A DNA stretch of 64,000 nucleotides from Coenobita brevimanus (Eukaryota; Arthropoda; Malacostraca; Decapoda; Coenobitidae). Both the position numbers and the translations under genes were made by a program. Shown here one piece after another: positions 45,926 through 57,620 of the stretch (position 1 is the stretch's first letter; every line of letters begins with the position of its first letter). Location: positions 51,451,856 through 51,515,855 of the forward strand of contig CM064671.1 in assembly GCA_032717465.1 (NCBI GenBank), read 5' to 3'. A model generated the notes under the pieces. That model was not told the origin of the DNA and made no database searches. It saw only the letters and a program-made list of their open reading frames with translations.

Positions 45926-47689
45926 TACGAACCTCGTCTACGAATCAACATTAAATTCCCACAAAATATCAAGATTGAAAACAAGAATATCTCTCTCAAC
46001 CAACAACATAACCAGCTCCTGACGCTTCTCTCCATCCCCCTCCGTCTCCCAGATCATTACGCTGATGCAGAGGTCAAGAGATCACTCGACGCCTTGCACG
46101 TAGCTTAACGACAAACCAGCAAATCTGCGGACATCGTCTCCGAATTAAAAGCAAATTTCTACAAAAGCAACCGAGACTACAAGATTAGCTTCAGTTCTAC
46201 AAAGTCTACAGCCATCTACAATCAACTACAGCCATCTACAATCAACTACAATTAACAACTCTACGTCGTCTGTATAATCTTCTACACGCACCTACAAGTA
46301 GCGGCAGTCTTCATCCTACAACGAGTAAATCACAAGAAAAAAGGACCAAGAATACATCAAGAAAGAAAGAAAACATACAAACAAACAAACGAAGAGTGAG
46401 AGACGACTCACAACTCATAACCACCAGACCTCACCCTCCTCTCTCTGCTACATCCACCCAACCCCCACCGCTTACGCAGGTGTGAAGAGGTCAAGACAGC
46501 AAAACATCAAGTCCATATTCACAACTCGTCTTACTCACCCGTCTTCACTCAAGTTACTCATCGCTACTCATTCACTCACCACAGCTACCAGTGTGGGAAG
46601 TTGAGGTCATCATGCGTGCTTGCTGAACAGACGCCACGTCAGTCAACACACCACCTGCACCACCACTCACACCATTTCCCACCACGGTAAAAATTAGTGA
46701 GTTACATAGTTACTTCATTTATACAATACACAGTGATAGACAATAAGCTTCTGCACAAACATATAAAACGTGCTGTATAGTTACAGCTTAAATACACATA
46801 CTTACTTCAGTTATCTGCATAACTCAAACACTAAATAATCACCAACAATAAATATTCTACACTGTATATATTCATTCATTTGTTATAACATTTATTTACT
46901 ACCAACGAGTGTTACCATTTATACCTACGTAAAATACGTGTTTCATACATACAACTATACATTAATTATATCTACAAAGTAATAAAGAAAATATACAATC
47001 ACAGTTACTCAGTGAGCAATTAAAAGAACTGTATTAAACATTTATTAATTAAAGCTACTTAGTGGAAACAGACAAATTAAGTTACAAGGTAACCTAGAGA
47101 AGAAAAAAAAAATGGCCAACACAAATGCCGTTAGCAAGAGTGAACATCTTCAACACAATCGTGAAGACAATGATTTCCACACAGTGCTGACACACATATT
47201 ACTCACGATAGGTACAGGTGAACAACAAGTCAGTGTGTATAGTTAATACTGTATATAGTGTATATATATATATTTTATATAAAATAACAAAATATGGGAC
47301 TATATAATATCATTTTATAATATCTGTGCAATATAAACTAAACTTTAAAAAAGTATCTCAAGGAAATTAGTCAGCAATTATGCAACCATGAACAACATGG
47401 AAAAAAGCGTACACAAGCAAAGAGAAACAAACTATGGAAAATCAATACATACAAAAAAAAAAAAAAAAAAAAAGAAAAGGAAAGGAAAGAAAGAAAGAAA
47501 AGTAAGAAGGAAAAAAGAGAAATAAAGTAAGATCACATGACAAACAAATGAAAATAAGTGTAAATGTTACTATATATGCCAAAATACCACATAAACTACA
47601 AACAAAAAGCAAATTGTGTCTCCACAAACAAGTGGCATGACACATCATCACTATCATCGACCGCAGCATATGTTAGGACTGCAGTTATT
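45926..47689 (+). other. Non-coding internal region of family L element
   Basis: AT- and CA-rich sequence with many stops in all frames. It includes a C-rich part (46420-46700) and an A homopolymer (about 47453-47473). The frame 45908-46108 is short and unrecognised; it sits where gag would start and could be a relic. Confidence 0.6.
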
Positions 47690-48080
47690 ACAATTATGTT
47701 ACTCCATATTATAATTATGTAACTACAAACAATATGTACCAATTTATGTGACAGTTGCATTAACAAGATGTAACTTTTATGTAACTTTAACTACAATTAT
47801 GTAACTACAAACGATAGGTAACAATTATGTAACGACAAACGATTGCATTATGTTACACTAACTACAATTATGTACCTACAAACGATATGTAACAATTATG
47901 TAACGACAAACGATTGCATTATGTTACACTTTGCCAATTATGTAACAGTTGCATTAACAAGATGTAACTTTTATGTAACTTTAACAACAATTATGTACCT
48001 ACAAACGATATGTAACAATTATGTAACGACAAAACAGTTGCATTAACAAGATGTAACTTTTATGTAACTACAATTATAAG
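47690..48080 (+). repeat. AATTATGTAAC tandem repeat inside the LTR element
   Basis: Higher-order array built from ACAATTATGTAACTACAAAC and GTAACAATTATGTAACGAC blocks with a period near 64 bp, plus a repeated GTTGCATTAACAAGATGTAA block (three times). Confidence 0.8.
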
Positions 48081-48582
48081 GCCAACACAATTATGCATTA
48101 ACACAATATTTGGTAACAATTCATAAAATGTTACAATTATGTAGTACCACAATGTTAGTACAATATTATAAGTCATACAATTATAGCACAATTCTATATT
48201 ACCAGTATCATCATACAAGTTAGGTGAAATATTAGACATTACTAAAGTGATAACTCAAATATGTAATGTATAACCTAGCAGTATTACCATTGCACAATTA
48301 TATGCGTACGTCTGTTGTACATGCACGTCTTACAAAGTGTTATACAACAATCATTGCATTTATTCAAATATGTATACAACTTGTTTAAATGTATTATTAC
48401 TGAATAATCACTATTTACTATGAATAATATATGTATACAATATTCATACAATTATGTTACTTTACAATATTATGTATTTCACTTAATTAGCTTATAAGTT
48501 CATTATAATGTGTATGTAGTATGTATTAATATATTATAACTATTAAATGTCGATGGTACGCCATTTTTGCGCGGCAGAGCAA

Positions 48583-49142
48583 TGTGGTAGGTCTCCATAT
48601 TATAATTGCAAATCATACTAGATAGATAAATAAATAGATAGATAGAGAGACAGATAGAAGCAGGAAGTCAAATGATGAGAAGGTGTTGTGTTTGCGAGAA
48701 GCGAGCAGCGCTAAACATGCTTACACGGAGGAAAGCTGACGACAGCGGCCAGTAAGGAGATGATGCAGTTAGCTGTCAGCAGTCCTCTCGTGAGAAAGGT
48801 CTGGTTGCCATGAGGAACATACGTGACGCATCCTTACTACACCAGATTTTAGGAAAGAGAGTTTAGAAGGAGACAAGCGACCCTAGAGAGAGGTCGAGAC
48901 GGAGATTAGCCTTAGAACAGAGAGAGAGAGAGAGATAGCGAGACAGGGAGGTAGCTACCCAGGACTTATACTATTATACCTGTTTAATATTTCCAAGACA
49001 AATAAAAATAGTCCCATACTATTCTTTACCTCTCCCGTCACTACATGACATCTGGTGGGGAAACTACTACAAGATATAAAAGCCGCTCGACCACAAGTCT
49101 AAAATATACTTCTCTACAAGTAACTACAAAGTCTTTATGACA
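48583..49142 (+). repeat. 3' LTR of family L element
   Basis: 560 bp, nearly identical to the 5' LTR except for its last 45 bp or so. There it equals the LTR at 4321-4872 instead (TCTCTACAAGTAACTACAAA) and lacks the extra 22 bp. Confidence 0.85.
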
Positions 49143-49194
49143 ATGGCAATGATAGAAGGGAGATCAGTCTAACTTGCCGATATCACTGGTCTTC

Positions 49195-49195
<1 letters not shown>

Positions 49196-49241
<46 letters not shown>
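49196..49241. repeat. (GT)n microsatellite
   Basis: About 23 GT units. Confidence 0.95.
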
Positions 49242-49243
<2 letters not shown>

Positions 49244-49569
49244 GCTAAAAAACCAAAGATGGCATTTTCACGGCACTGTAGTGTTCACACGCTGTGTTGC
49301 CCAATTTTGGAGACTGAGGATCTTGTGGAAAGGGTGGTGGTGGAGCGTCTGTAAGTTCTTTCACCTCAGTTTAGTGGCGATTTTTGTCCTTTAGTAACTT
49401 ACTTCCCGTAGCTCGATAACAGAATAAGAATCGGCTACTGTTATACATGCTTTCCCTAACACGCCTTCGTTATTTGTTCTGTGTTCTTATGCTAACCTCA
49501 ATTTAAATGTCAGAATTCAGGACTGAAGTGTTAGTTTTAGAGTAAGACAAAGTGATGAGATTATAATAA

Positions 49570-52311
49570 CCCTCTAGTAGCAATATTATCAACCCCACCA
49601 GAACAGAACCCTATTCTATATCCTCCTACTTTCTCTATACTCATTTCAAAGCCAAAGGTGGCTGTTGTGTATATATACGCAACGACTTATCTTGCTCTCG
49701 TGTTCCTGAACTTGATTCTTCTGAATTCTCCACACTCTGGCTTCGGCTTTCCTGTCATTCTCTGACTAAATATATCTGTGCTGTTTACTTATCCCCTAAT
49801 TCTACTGACTATCAAAAATTCTTCGACTATCTTACTTCTACGATAGAACACATTCTATCCATTTCTCCTTTCTCTGAAATCTCCATTCTTGGAGATTTCA
49901 ATATTCACCACCACCTTTGGCTCTCCTCTCCTTTCACGGATCCACCTGGTGAACAAGCCTACATATTTTCTATCCTTAATGACCTAGAGCAGCTTGTACA
50001 GCACCCTACCCGTATCCCTGACCACCTTGGAGAGAGCTCCAACATACTTGACCTCTTCCTCACAACTAATCCTTCTGCTTACTCTGTTAATCTTTTCTCT
50101 CCGTTGGGCTCCTCTGATCACAACCTTATTACCTTAACCTGTCCTATCACTCCGGTACGGCCTGTGAACCCTCCAGGGAAACGTCGTCTGTGGCATTTTG
50201 GAGCCGCGGACTGGGAGGCCCTCAGGCAGTGCTTCTTTGATTTTCCCTGGAATGATTATTGCGTCCATGGCCGTGAGCCATCTGAGTGTGCCTTGCGCAT
50301 TACGGAGGTTATTCTCTCGGGCATGGAAGCATACATTCCTTTCTCATATCCTTTCACTAACGCAAGAAAGCCTTGGTTTAATCACACTTGTTCTAATGCT
50401 GTCCGCAACAAGGAGAGGGCCTACAAAAGGTACCGGAGCCAACCCACCCCTGAATCACATCATCTTTACGTTTCTGCCCGGAATCGTGCTAAGTCTGTTC
50501 TTCGCTCTACTAAAAATAATTTCATCCATACTAAATGCTCTCAACTCTCCAACTCGAATTCTTCCCGCTCCTTCTGGCACCTTGCCAAAAATCTTTCTAA
50601 CAACTTTACCTCATCATCCTTCCCTCCTCTTTTCTACTCTGATGGTTCTGTAGCTATATCTTCTACTGATAAAGCAGATCTCTTCGCACAGACTTTCTCC
50701 TCCAATTCTACCTTAGACGATTCCGGTGCTGTTCCTCCATCACTTCCCCCCTCTGACTTCCTCATGGCAGACATTAAAATTTCTTCAGTTGATGTATTTT
50801 CTGCCATCACTGGCCTCAGTACTAACAAGGCATATGGGCCTGATGGGGTCCCTCCTGTTGTTCTCAAGAACTGTGCTTCTGTGCTTACACCCTGCCTAGG
50901 CAAACTCTTTCGCCTTTGTCTGTCAACTTGTACCTTTCCTTCTTGCTGGAAGTTTGCTCTCATTCAGCCAGTCCCAAAGAAGGGTGACCACTCCCAACCC
51001 TCCAACTATCGTCCAATTGCTTTAATGTCCTGTATTTCCAAAGTTTTCGAGTCAATTCTTAATAGAAAAATTTTAAGGCATCTTTCCTATCACAACCTTC
51101 TTTCCGATCGTCTGTATGGGTTCCGTCAGGGACGCTACACTGGCAATCTTCTCACCTACCTTTCAGACTCCTGGTCATCCTCCTTTCGGGACTTTGGCGA
51201 AAGCTTTGCCATTGCACTTGACATCTCAAAGGCTTTCGATCGAGTCTGGCATAAATCTTTAATTTCCAAACTGCCCTCCTACGGTTTCTATCCTTCTATC
51301 TGTGCCTTCATCGCTAGCTTTCTTTCTGGTCGTTCTATAGCCGCTGTTGTAGACGGCCATCGTTCTTCTCCTAGATCTATCAACAGTGGTGTTCCTCAGG
51401 GCTCTGTCCTATCACGAACTCTCTTCTTTTTATTCATCAATGATCTTCTAAGCTGTACATCTAACCCTATCCACTCATACGCTGATGACTCCACCCTTCA
51501 CCTTTCCATTCGGTTCCTGCAACACCCATCTCAACAGTTACTTCAACAAACAAGGGATGAGGCTATGGCACACCTAATGTCTGACTTGGCTTGTATCTCT
51601 GACTGGGGTAAAAATAATATGGTTGTCTTTAATGCATCTAAGACTCAGTTCTTACACCTATCAACCCGACAAAATCTTCCACTAATGTTTAATAATATTC
51701 ATCTTAATCCTGCATCATCCTTGAACATGCTTGGGGTTTCATTTACTCGGGACTTATCTTGGAAAGATCATATTACATCTCTTGTAAAATCTGCTTCCAA
51801 GAGATTGGGTGTGCTAAGCCGACTCCGCTCTTTCTTTACACCTGCACAATTGTTGACTCTATACAGGGGTTTTATCCGCCCTTGTGTGGAGTACAACTCT
51901 CATGTGTGGGGAGGCTCCCCACATACAGCTCTTCTCAATAGGGTGGAGTCAAAGGCTTTTCGTCTCATTAACTCTTCTCCTCTTACTGACTCCCTTCAAC
52001 CTCTGTTTCTTCGCCGAACTGTTGCATCTTTATCTCTTTTCTATCGCTACTTTAATGGTCGCTGCTCCTCTGAACTGTCTGCTTGCATTCCTCCACTTCT
52101 ACGACGGGCGCGTAGCACCCGTTTGGCAGCAAACTCTCATCCTTTTTCTGTCCAACTCTCTAATGCAAGAGTTAACCGTTACTCCCAGTCTTTCATTTAT
52201 GCAACAGGTCAGCTCTGGAACTGTCTCCCTCTGTCTGTATTTCCTGCTGCCTATGATCTCCAGTCTTTCAAACGTAGTGTGTCCAGGCATCTCAAAATGA
52301 TCGGATCTTGA
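49570..52311 (+). CDS. Endonuclease-reverse transcriptase of LINE J, N-terminally truncated, about 913 residues
   Basis: Open from the stop pair at 49564-49569, with no ATG near the front, because the element is truncated. Domain order: the endonuclease C-terminal two thirds ([23 protein letters not shown] near 49890, SSDHNLI near 50113), a linker with KPWFNHTC and [11 protein letters not shown], and the RT. The RT has [56 protein letters not shown] (first Asp, near 51215), [13 protein letters not shown] and [10 protein letters not shown] (near 51480). The C-terminal part has [21 protein letters not shown] and ends [20 protein letters not shown]. All RT catalytic residues seen are intact, so RT may still be functional; the missing endonuclease start would block autonomous insertion. 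Confidence 0.8.
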   Translation, partial: PSSSNIINPTRTEPYSISSYFLYTHFKAKGGCCVYIRNDLSCSRVPELDSSEFSTLWLRLSCHSLTKYICAVYLSPNSTDYQKFFDYLTSTIEHILSISPFSEISILGDFNIHHHLWLSSPFTDPPGEQAYIFSILNDLEQLVQHPTRIPDHLGESSNILDLFLTTNPSAYSVNLFSPLGSSDHNLITLTCPITPVRPVNPPGKRRLWHFGAADWEALRQCFFDFPWNDYCVHGREPSECALRITEVILSGMEAYIPFSYPFTNARKPWFNHTCSNAVRNKERAYKRYRSQPTPESHHLYVSARNRAKSVLRSTKNNFIHTKCSQLSNSNSSRSFWHLAKNLSNNFTSSSFPPLFYSDGSVAISSTDKADLFAQTFSSNSTLDDSGAVPPSLPPSDFLMADIKISSVDVFSAITGLSTNKAYGPDGVPPVVLKNCASVLTPCLGKLFRLCLSTCTFPSCWKFALIQPVPKKGDHSQPSNYRPIALMSCISKVFESILNRKILRHLSYHNLLSDRLYGFRQGRYTGNLLTYLSDSWSSSFRDFGESFAIALDISKAFDRVWHKSLISKLPSYGFYPSICAFIASFLSGRSIAAVVDGHRSSPRSINSGVPQGSVLSRTLFFLFINDLLSCTSNPIHSYADDSTLHLSIRFLQHPSQQLLQQTRDEAMAHLMSDLACISDWGKNNMVVFNASKTQFLHLSTRQNLPLMFNNIHLNPASSLNMLGVSFTRDLSWKDHITSLVKSASKRLGVLSRLRSFFTPAQLLTLYRGFIRPCVEYNSHVWGGSPHTALLNRVESKAFRLINSSPLTDSLQPLFLRRTVASLSLFYRYFNGRCSSELSACIPPLLRRARSTRLAANSHPFSVQLSNARVNRYSQSFIYATGQLWNCLPLSVFPAAYDLQSFKRSVSRHLKMIGS

Positions 52312-52412
52312 ATTTGGCTCTATTTTGTATTTTGTTTTTCTCTTGGAGGGAACTGTTACTGCGGACTCATGGCCTTTGGTTCCTTCTTCCTCGCATAAAA
52401 AAAAAAAAATGA
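49570..52412 (+). mobile_element. Jockey-like LINE (family J), 5'-truncated, frame intact
   Basis: Plus-strand LINE starting within the endonuclease and ending in an A tail (52399-52410) after the 3' UTR. Its one long frame is unbroken from 49570 to the stop at 52311. A truncated minus-strand copy is at 37651-39412 and a 3' end scrap at 55667-55785. The truncated 5' end and A tail fit target-primed reverse transcription. No target duplication was convincing. Confidence 0.85.
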
Positions 52413-52649
52413 TGTATGTTATTTTTTATCTTGCCTGTGAACAGTTTTATTCAGATTACACTAGGAAACAAAATAAAACCAATTTCGTGTCCCAGGGATG
52501 AAAATACCTTATTCTAACAGTATTTTTTGTTGAATCCATGTTGATAAAATTTCTCTATCAGATAAGGTTTTTGTGTGACATGCAGTTAAATTTAAAAAGT
52601 CATATATGTATATACTTATTAAAAGCTAAAACCTTGTAGTTTAAAAAGT
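52413..52649. other. No feature seen
   Basis: AT-rich sequence between the LINE tail and the pseudogene. It may hold its 3' end. Confidence 0.4.
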
Positions 52650-54935
52650 AGATTTTTTTAGTTTTCTGTGGTATTTTACCTCAAGATTGTCTCTTAATAC
52701 TCCATCCTGTGGTTGCCATGATAATGCTTTTCTAAATTAGAAATGTCCTGATGAAAATGCTCACCATGCTCTTTATTCACCAGACCCAGTTTTATAGGAA
52801 AAAAGCTCTTGTGAGGGTTAAAAAATCTTTAATGACATATTGCAACTCAATGTTTGGTAATACTTAAGAAGGTAACATACTAAGCCAGGATACTTTTCAG
52901 CCTTGCGATTTCCCCAAAACTTTGTCTAGACACTTTTGAGACTGCCAGGCAGCTTTCTCAACTTCATTCAACTCTTCTTCACATCTCTCACCTCTAAACA
53001 ATTCTCCAATCTGATAGCCTACCAAAATACCTTTTTATTCTTCCTTGTCCCGGAAGGGCTCGAGGACGGGTATTGTTTTCATTCGGTTTGTCTGTCTGCT
53101 TGTTAACAACTTTACACGAAAGCTACTTGTGCGATTTTCATTAAAATTACAGGAATGATGGGCTATGACTTGATCACCTGATTAAATTATTGGCCAAACT
53201 GGGCTAAGGCCACAGCTGTAGGCCCTCCAAATGTAAAAAGAAATAGTTTTTTTCGACGTAACTCCATTCAACTTCGTCATATCAACATGAAACCAAAACC
53301 TAAAGGTGCATCGTTCAAATCAGCTTCCTACAACACACCTCGTAACATCGAGGGGGGGGTCACCCCCCAGTTAGCGGTAAGGATGTCAGTGTCATGTGGG
53401 TCGGGGCTAAAATTTCAAATGGGGATAAAATCGCCAGTTTTCACCCAATTTACCCCAAATCTGATATGTGACATCTTTCAGTAGATATCCTGTTGTGTTT
53501 ATACGTCAGCACTAAAATGACTGCCAGGGACGGGTTTGCTTTGCCTTGGCACTGCTTCTTGTTTAATCTTGGCATCTCTGATGTGGGATAACTTTCTTAA
53601 GTAAGTGAATCCGATTTGCATTATATCCATCGTTTTAGCAAAGTTTAACAAAGTCCAAGCTTGATGTGCAAAGCAGGTGGATACACTTTCTTAGGGACAA
53701 GAAGTGGACTGTTCACAACATTTATCTCACCTGGGGCAAGTGATGTACAGTTTGGGCAGTCCATCAGAATGTAGTACTGTATTTTTGCGTGTGTATACTC
53801 TCCCTCTCACATACCAAACAACAGTATTTTGTTTGACCTAAATGCAACTCAAGCAAAAGTACAATGCTCATACCTTTAGATCTCCACAGAAATTCCACTT
53901 ATATTTCTGAAGTTGAGCTTTTTCTAAAGAAACAACTTCATGTTCTCGTATGACACTTTCATGTCTGCAGCAAGTGCAAAAGGTACAGAATCAAATTTAT
54001 TTCCGTTATGAAGATGGACCACTTTGGCTTGTGAGGATTAAATAACAAGTGCCATATGTCCACATTGTGTTTATGACCAAGAGCCCCCATGACTGAATTA
54101 ACATCATTACAGAACACAAGACCATCTTCAAGAGAGACACATTTTTAAAAATCATCCTGCCAGCTGCAGGAAAAAAAAAAAAGTTTAGTATCACGCTGCA
54201 CTAGAGTCCAACGCTCTAATCTTAAACCTAAAAGTTCAGCCTGCTTCTTGGATAATCCCATGAACAAGGTCATTCAGATCTGCCTGTGGCAGTAAATGTG
54301 GTTCATTGGAAGAACAGGTAGTCTGGAATGTTGGATCAGAAATTTCTTATTCTTTTTCCTCGTGATAAGTTCCAGCTTCGTTTGATTTCTCATCACTTAA
54401 AGTTACATGTGCTGGAGGATTTGGTAGTGGATGTTCAGCTCTGTGAGGAAATGTTCTCATTGCAGATGTTAGATTAGGGGATTTCACTAAACTCTTTGCT
54501 TCTGAAGTGATCCCTTTTGTACTTACAAGACAGATATAATTGTGTGTTTTGTGATCTTTGCGTCCCCTCAAAATCATTGGAACAGCAAATGGCATGTGAC
54601 GTGAACCGTTTATCCATCCTGTGAGTAGTCTTGCACATGTCACACAACAAATGTGAGGGGCCCAGCTCTTGTCTTGATAACCCACTTTACATCCAAGACA
54701 AGGTTCATAACATCTTTTTTTTTTTTACGATTAGTGTAAAGTACAGCTTCTGAGATTTAAAATTCAGCTCACCACAAATACAGTTGAAGGAATTAGGATG
54801 ATTAAGACAGTTCCGCAGGATCCCAAAGCATCTACCTGAACACAACACTGGTGTAAAATAAAAAGAAATAATACTTAAGAAAGGAGAAACACACACTAGC
54901 TGTAAACACTGCGGCACATACAAGCAGATTGACTT
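52650..54935 (-). pseudogene. Broken copy of a widespread, uncharacterised arthropod protein gene
   Basis: Conceptual minus-strand translation in several frames gives, in order: CLNHPNSFNCICGELN (near 54795, Cys-rich), GYQDKSWAPHICCVTCARLL and MPFAVPMILRGRKDHK (54347-54685 frame), NEPHLLPQADLNDLVHG, VVHLHNGNKFDSVPFALAAD (near 54000), QTKYCCLVCE, SLRDAKIK-like (near 53570), VGYQIGELFRGE and LNEVEKAAWQSQK (near 52960), and EHGEHFHQDISNLEKHYHGN (near 52750). I recognise this series from a large family of uncharacterised proteins repeated in many arthropods and cnidarians, whose members carry a GERFHQDI motif. Its function is not known to me; the high copy number suggests a transposon origin. Stops, frameshifts and the family D repeat at 53045-53566 make this copy dead. 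Confidence 0.65.
53045..53566 (+). repeat. Dispersed 0.5-0.6-kb repeat, copy 2 (family D)
   Basis: Starts TCCCGGAAGGGCTCGAGGAC and ends GGCACTGCTTCTTG, like 18541-19135. It splits the pseudogene cleanly between the DAKIK and GILVG parts, which fixes its boundaries to within a few bases. It carries a TGTCTGTCTG stub where copy 1 has a long (CTGT)n tract, and a frame 53287-53484 similar to 18854-19045. Confidence 0.75.
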
Positions 54936-55666
54936 GGCGCTGCTCTACACACAGAAACTAGGGTCATGTCTCAACAGGTATTAAACATGTTTCAGCCTGC
55001 ACAGTCTGATGTTCTGACCAGATTTATCCTGCCATTTTATCAGATCTTTCTCTTCAAAGGAGTAAATTGTATCAATTTTTTGAGAAAATTTTCCGTGTAA
55101 TAAAAAAAAAAAATAGTGTCTTATTAATTTGGTATCTCGTTATCATGCTAAATGACGAACATATGAACGATATGTCACAAGATGAGAAAGCCTGATAGGA
55201 AAAGTCTGAATTCATACTGTATTTAGATTCAGCGTGAAAATTTATACATAGATCACCCATCAATACCCCTGGGACAAAATTGTTGTTGACCAGTGTTATG
55301 AAGGCCATTGAGTTTTGAAAGCGTTAATGAGGGCTATATTTAACCTGCAAATTTTGAAAAATTTCTTCAAAAGTGAAGAAAATATAGTACAGTATTAGGA
55401 AGAATTAACATGGAAATATCTTCCTTCAGCTGAAGTGTTTGAACCCGAATGGGCAAAAACATCGTCAAATCACCAATTTCTGACATATGTTATGCAAGAA
55501 GTACTGTATGATCCTTACATATGGTTAGCTTGCATGTTGCTCAAGAGAAGCCATACAGCAGCGAGTAGAGAGGCAAAACAAAACTTAAAGTCGTCAGGAG
55601 TTTCAGAAATAACAATCCCCCACTCAGACATTTGAAAAAAAAAAAAAAAAAACTTACACCATCCGG
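54936..55666. other. AT-rich sequence, no gene seen
   Basis: Short frames only. A homopolymer of A at about 55634-55652. Confidence 0.45.
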
Positions 55667-55785
55667 CACAGTTATTTTGTTATGCAAGAAAGAAGGAACC
55701 AAAGGCCAGGAGCCCGCGAACCGTTCCTTCCAAGAAGCAAAAAATCAATACGAAGGAAAGCCAAGTTCAAGATCCGTGCAACTAT
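55667..55785 (-). mobile_element. 3' end scrap of Jockey-like LINE (family J)
   Basis: Minus-strand match to the last part of the family J 3' UTR: the TTCCTTCTT...CGCATAA-type ending, the GGCCTTTGG block and the GATCTTGAA block are present in order. No coding sequence remains. Confidence 0.6.
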
Positions 55786-56200
55786 TTCCTGCAGCTACAT
55801 AGTTTCCCGCACATTTATGTGGTTCTCTTTTATTGGAGTTCTTTTTTGAGATCTGTGGGTTAATCATAATTTACAAAGAGGACACTATTAAATATTTCCT
55901 AGACCTGGGTATGCAACAAGCTACAAATCTACGTTCCTTTATCAGAATTAGGTTCAAGTAGGTTGGGCTAAGATCGTACCCGAAAGTCCCTTGCCCTACC
56001 CTGGAACAAAACCGAGACCTCTTCAGTGCCGAGCAGGTGTGCTGGCAACTGCACCTCGACCTTTACCGTCTTGTTTGTTCTTCTACTGCGCAAGACCCTA
56101 TGGGAGACAACCAGTATTTTTTCTAGTTCCCAGCCTTTATCTAGAATACGATCCTCTGCAGAATCATATCCAGGCCCCAGATGGCATTGGAGAGTGAACC
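55786..56200. other. No gene seen; possible SINE body
   Basis: The segment 55985-56200 may be the body and tail of the SINE whose head is at 56210-56300, but I could not confirm this. No coding frame was recognised. Confidence 0.35.
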
Positions 56201-56209
56201 GCTACGAGA

Positions 56210-56310
56210 GACAAATATACCCTGTCCATAAAAGTCTGTTCTGTCTGAGAATCGAACTAAGGTTTTGCTAGCTGTGAGCTGGTATGTTTACCAGTACCTA
56301 ATAATTCCGT
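56210..56310 (-). mobile_element. tRNA-derived SINE head
   Basis: Minus strand: a TACTGGTAAACATACCAGCT head with a weak A box, followed by TTAGTTCGATTCTCAG, a good B box. It appears to be a decayed tRNA-derived SINE. The related head at 56470-56590 has the same orientation. Confidence 0.45.
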
Positions 56311-56469
56311 TGGATTATGAAGAACGCTTATTATATATTGATTAGATGATGATCAATAGGATAATATTTTATTATTTGACAAGTCACAATCTCTCCCCAA
56401 GAAAATAACACGTACCATGTGTCATAATAATCTTGGCTTATATTTAAATTATTGTTACGAAGAAGCTGA

Positions 56470-56590
56470 AATAAAGACATTGCCTAGAGATATCATTGCC
56501 CGTCCAAGAATCGAATACTAGTTGTCACAGTTACTGGCCGAGTATACTTCCTGTTACACCGCTGCCACCGTCCAACCCCCAGGGACTATG
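56470..56590 (-). mobile_element. tRNA-derived SINE remnant
   Basis: Minus strand: GGCAGCGGTGTAACAGGAAG, then GTATTCGATTCTTGGACGGG, whose second part contains the B box. Body AATGATATCTCTAGGCAATG. No tail identified. Confidence 0.45.
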
Positions 56591-56989
56591 GACACCATAA
56601 TAATTTATTATTATTTATTAGAGCAAACACAATGGATATATACAAGTTGGTTTCACCAAAGTATCTTTATTAATTTTTATCCGGATTTTGTTGAAGTTAC
56701 TGTATGAAGCCCATATTGTGGTATTTAGTGATGACTTGTATTCCGATGACCTGGATGACAGTGAGTGAAAAACCATGAGATGAGAAGCTCAGCACACAGC
56801 ACCACACCAGCAGCACCTGCACCCACCACCAGCACCACGAACATTCCCTGGAAGGTTTGTGTTAACACTCAGGCTCCTATGACTCATCCACAGTTAAATA
56901 ACCATATTATCCTGCGTTAACCAAGATACAGGATTAAGTTGTCCCAACCATGTGGAGGTAAATGGTGCTAGTATTAGCACTTTCAGAGT
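56591..56989. other. No gene seen
   Basis: Includes a CAC/CAG-rich patch at 56790-56840; otherwise nothing recognised. Confidence 0.45.
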
Positions 56990-57199
56990 CGTATTCTCGT
57001 TGGATAAGGGATTTCCTAACACGTCTTTCTAGCCAAGTAATTTTGCTGATAAGGCTATACTTTCTTACTTTTTTTCGTGTTATATAATTACGTTTACTTG
57101 GATACATAATATACAAGAGGAGATTAACCAGCCACACATCCAAAAGAAATTAATTAAGGTAGAGGTACAAGGGAGGTTCCTTAACTGACGAGAATACGG
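56990..57199. mobile_element. MITE-like element with terminal inverted repeats, copy 2 (family M)
   Basis: About 210 bp. The left end is GTATTCTCGTTGGATAAGGG; the right end on the opposite strand reads CGTATTCTCGTCAGTTAAGG. Same termini and size as 41007-41211. Non-coding. Confidence 0.65.
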
Positions 57200-57506
57200 G
57201 CCATCGTCCCCTATGACTCGGTCTTACCTGAAAGCAATCGTCTGGCGATAACTGGAATAAAAGAGTAGAACCGTCCTCACCACGAAAAGACACATGGCGA
57301 CAGTATTACTACTCATGCTGCTTACTTACTCTCAGCAGAATATATTCATCGGACATTAGCTAGAATAGAATAAAGCGTACTTGTATACCAGCTTCCGAAT
57401 CTTGTTTAACTTTGATCTAAAATGTTAGACAATTTGATTTGGTACTTTAAGCACCATATCTGAAAGAGTTACCGCATGGCAACAGGCACAAGTTACTATA
57501 TTTATA

Positions 57507-57507
<1 letters not shown>
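57200..57507. other. No gene seen
   Basis: Unique AT-rich sequence. Confidence 0.45.
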
Positions 57508-57599
<92 letters not shown>

Positions 57600-57620
57600 G
57601 TGTCTGTGTCTGTGTGTGTT
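57508..57620. repeat. Compound (GATT)n(GT)n microsatellite
   Basis: GATT units to 57536, then about 30 GT units decaying into GTCT. Confidence 0.95.

Larger units (their letters stand above)
45325..49142 (+). mobile_element. Complete non-autonomous LTR retrotransposon (family L)
   Basis: 3818 bp with two direct LTRs (45325-45906 and 48583-49142), TG...CA ends and a 4-bp target duplication ATGG on both sides (45321-45324 and 49143-49146). The 2676-bp internal region begins with a TGG primer-binding-like site and has no gag or pol: the longest frames are about 65 codons. It must depend on a helper element. The internal region ends with a block of AATTATG-rich tandem repeat (47690-48080) and the tail that recurs at 4158-4320. 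A 4-bp duplication fits a Ty3/gypsy-type integrase. The size and lack of coding match large non-autonomous (LARD-like) elements. Confidence 0.85.

Noticed and set aside
45325..49142. Interpretation of the paired 0.57-kb repeats as a segmental duplication
   Set aside because: TG/CA ends, a primer-binding-like site and the ATGG target duplication show they are LTRs.
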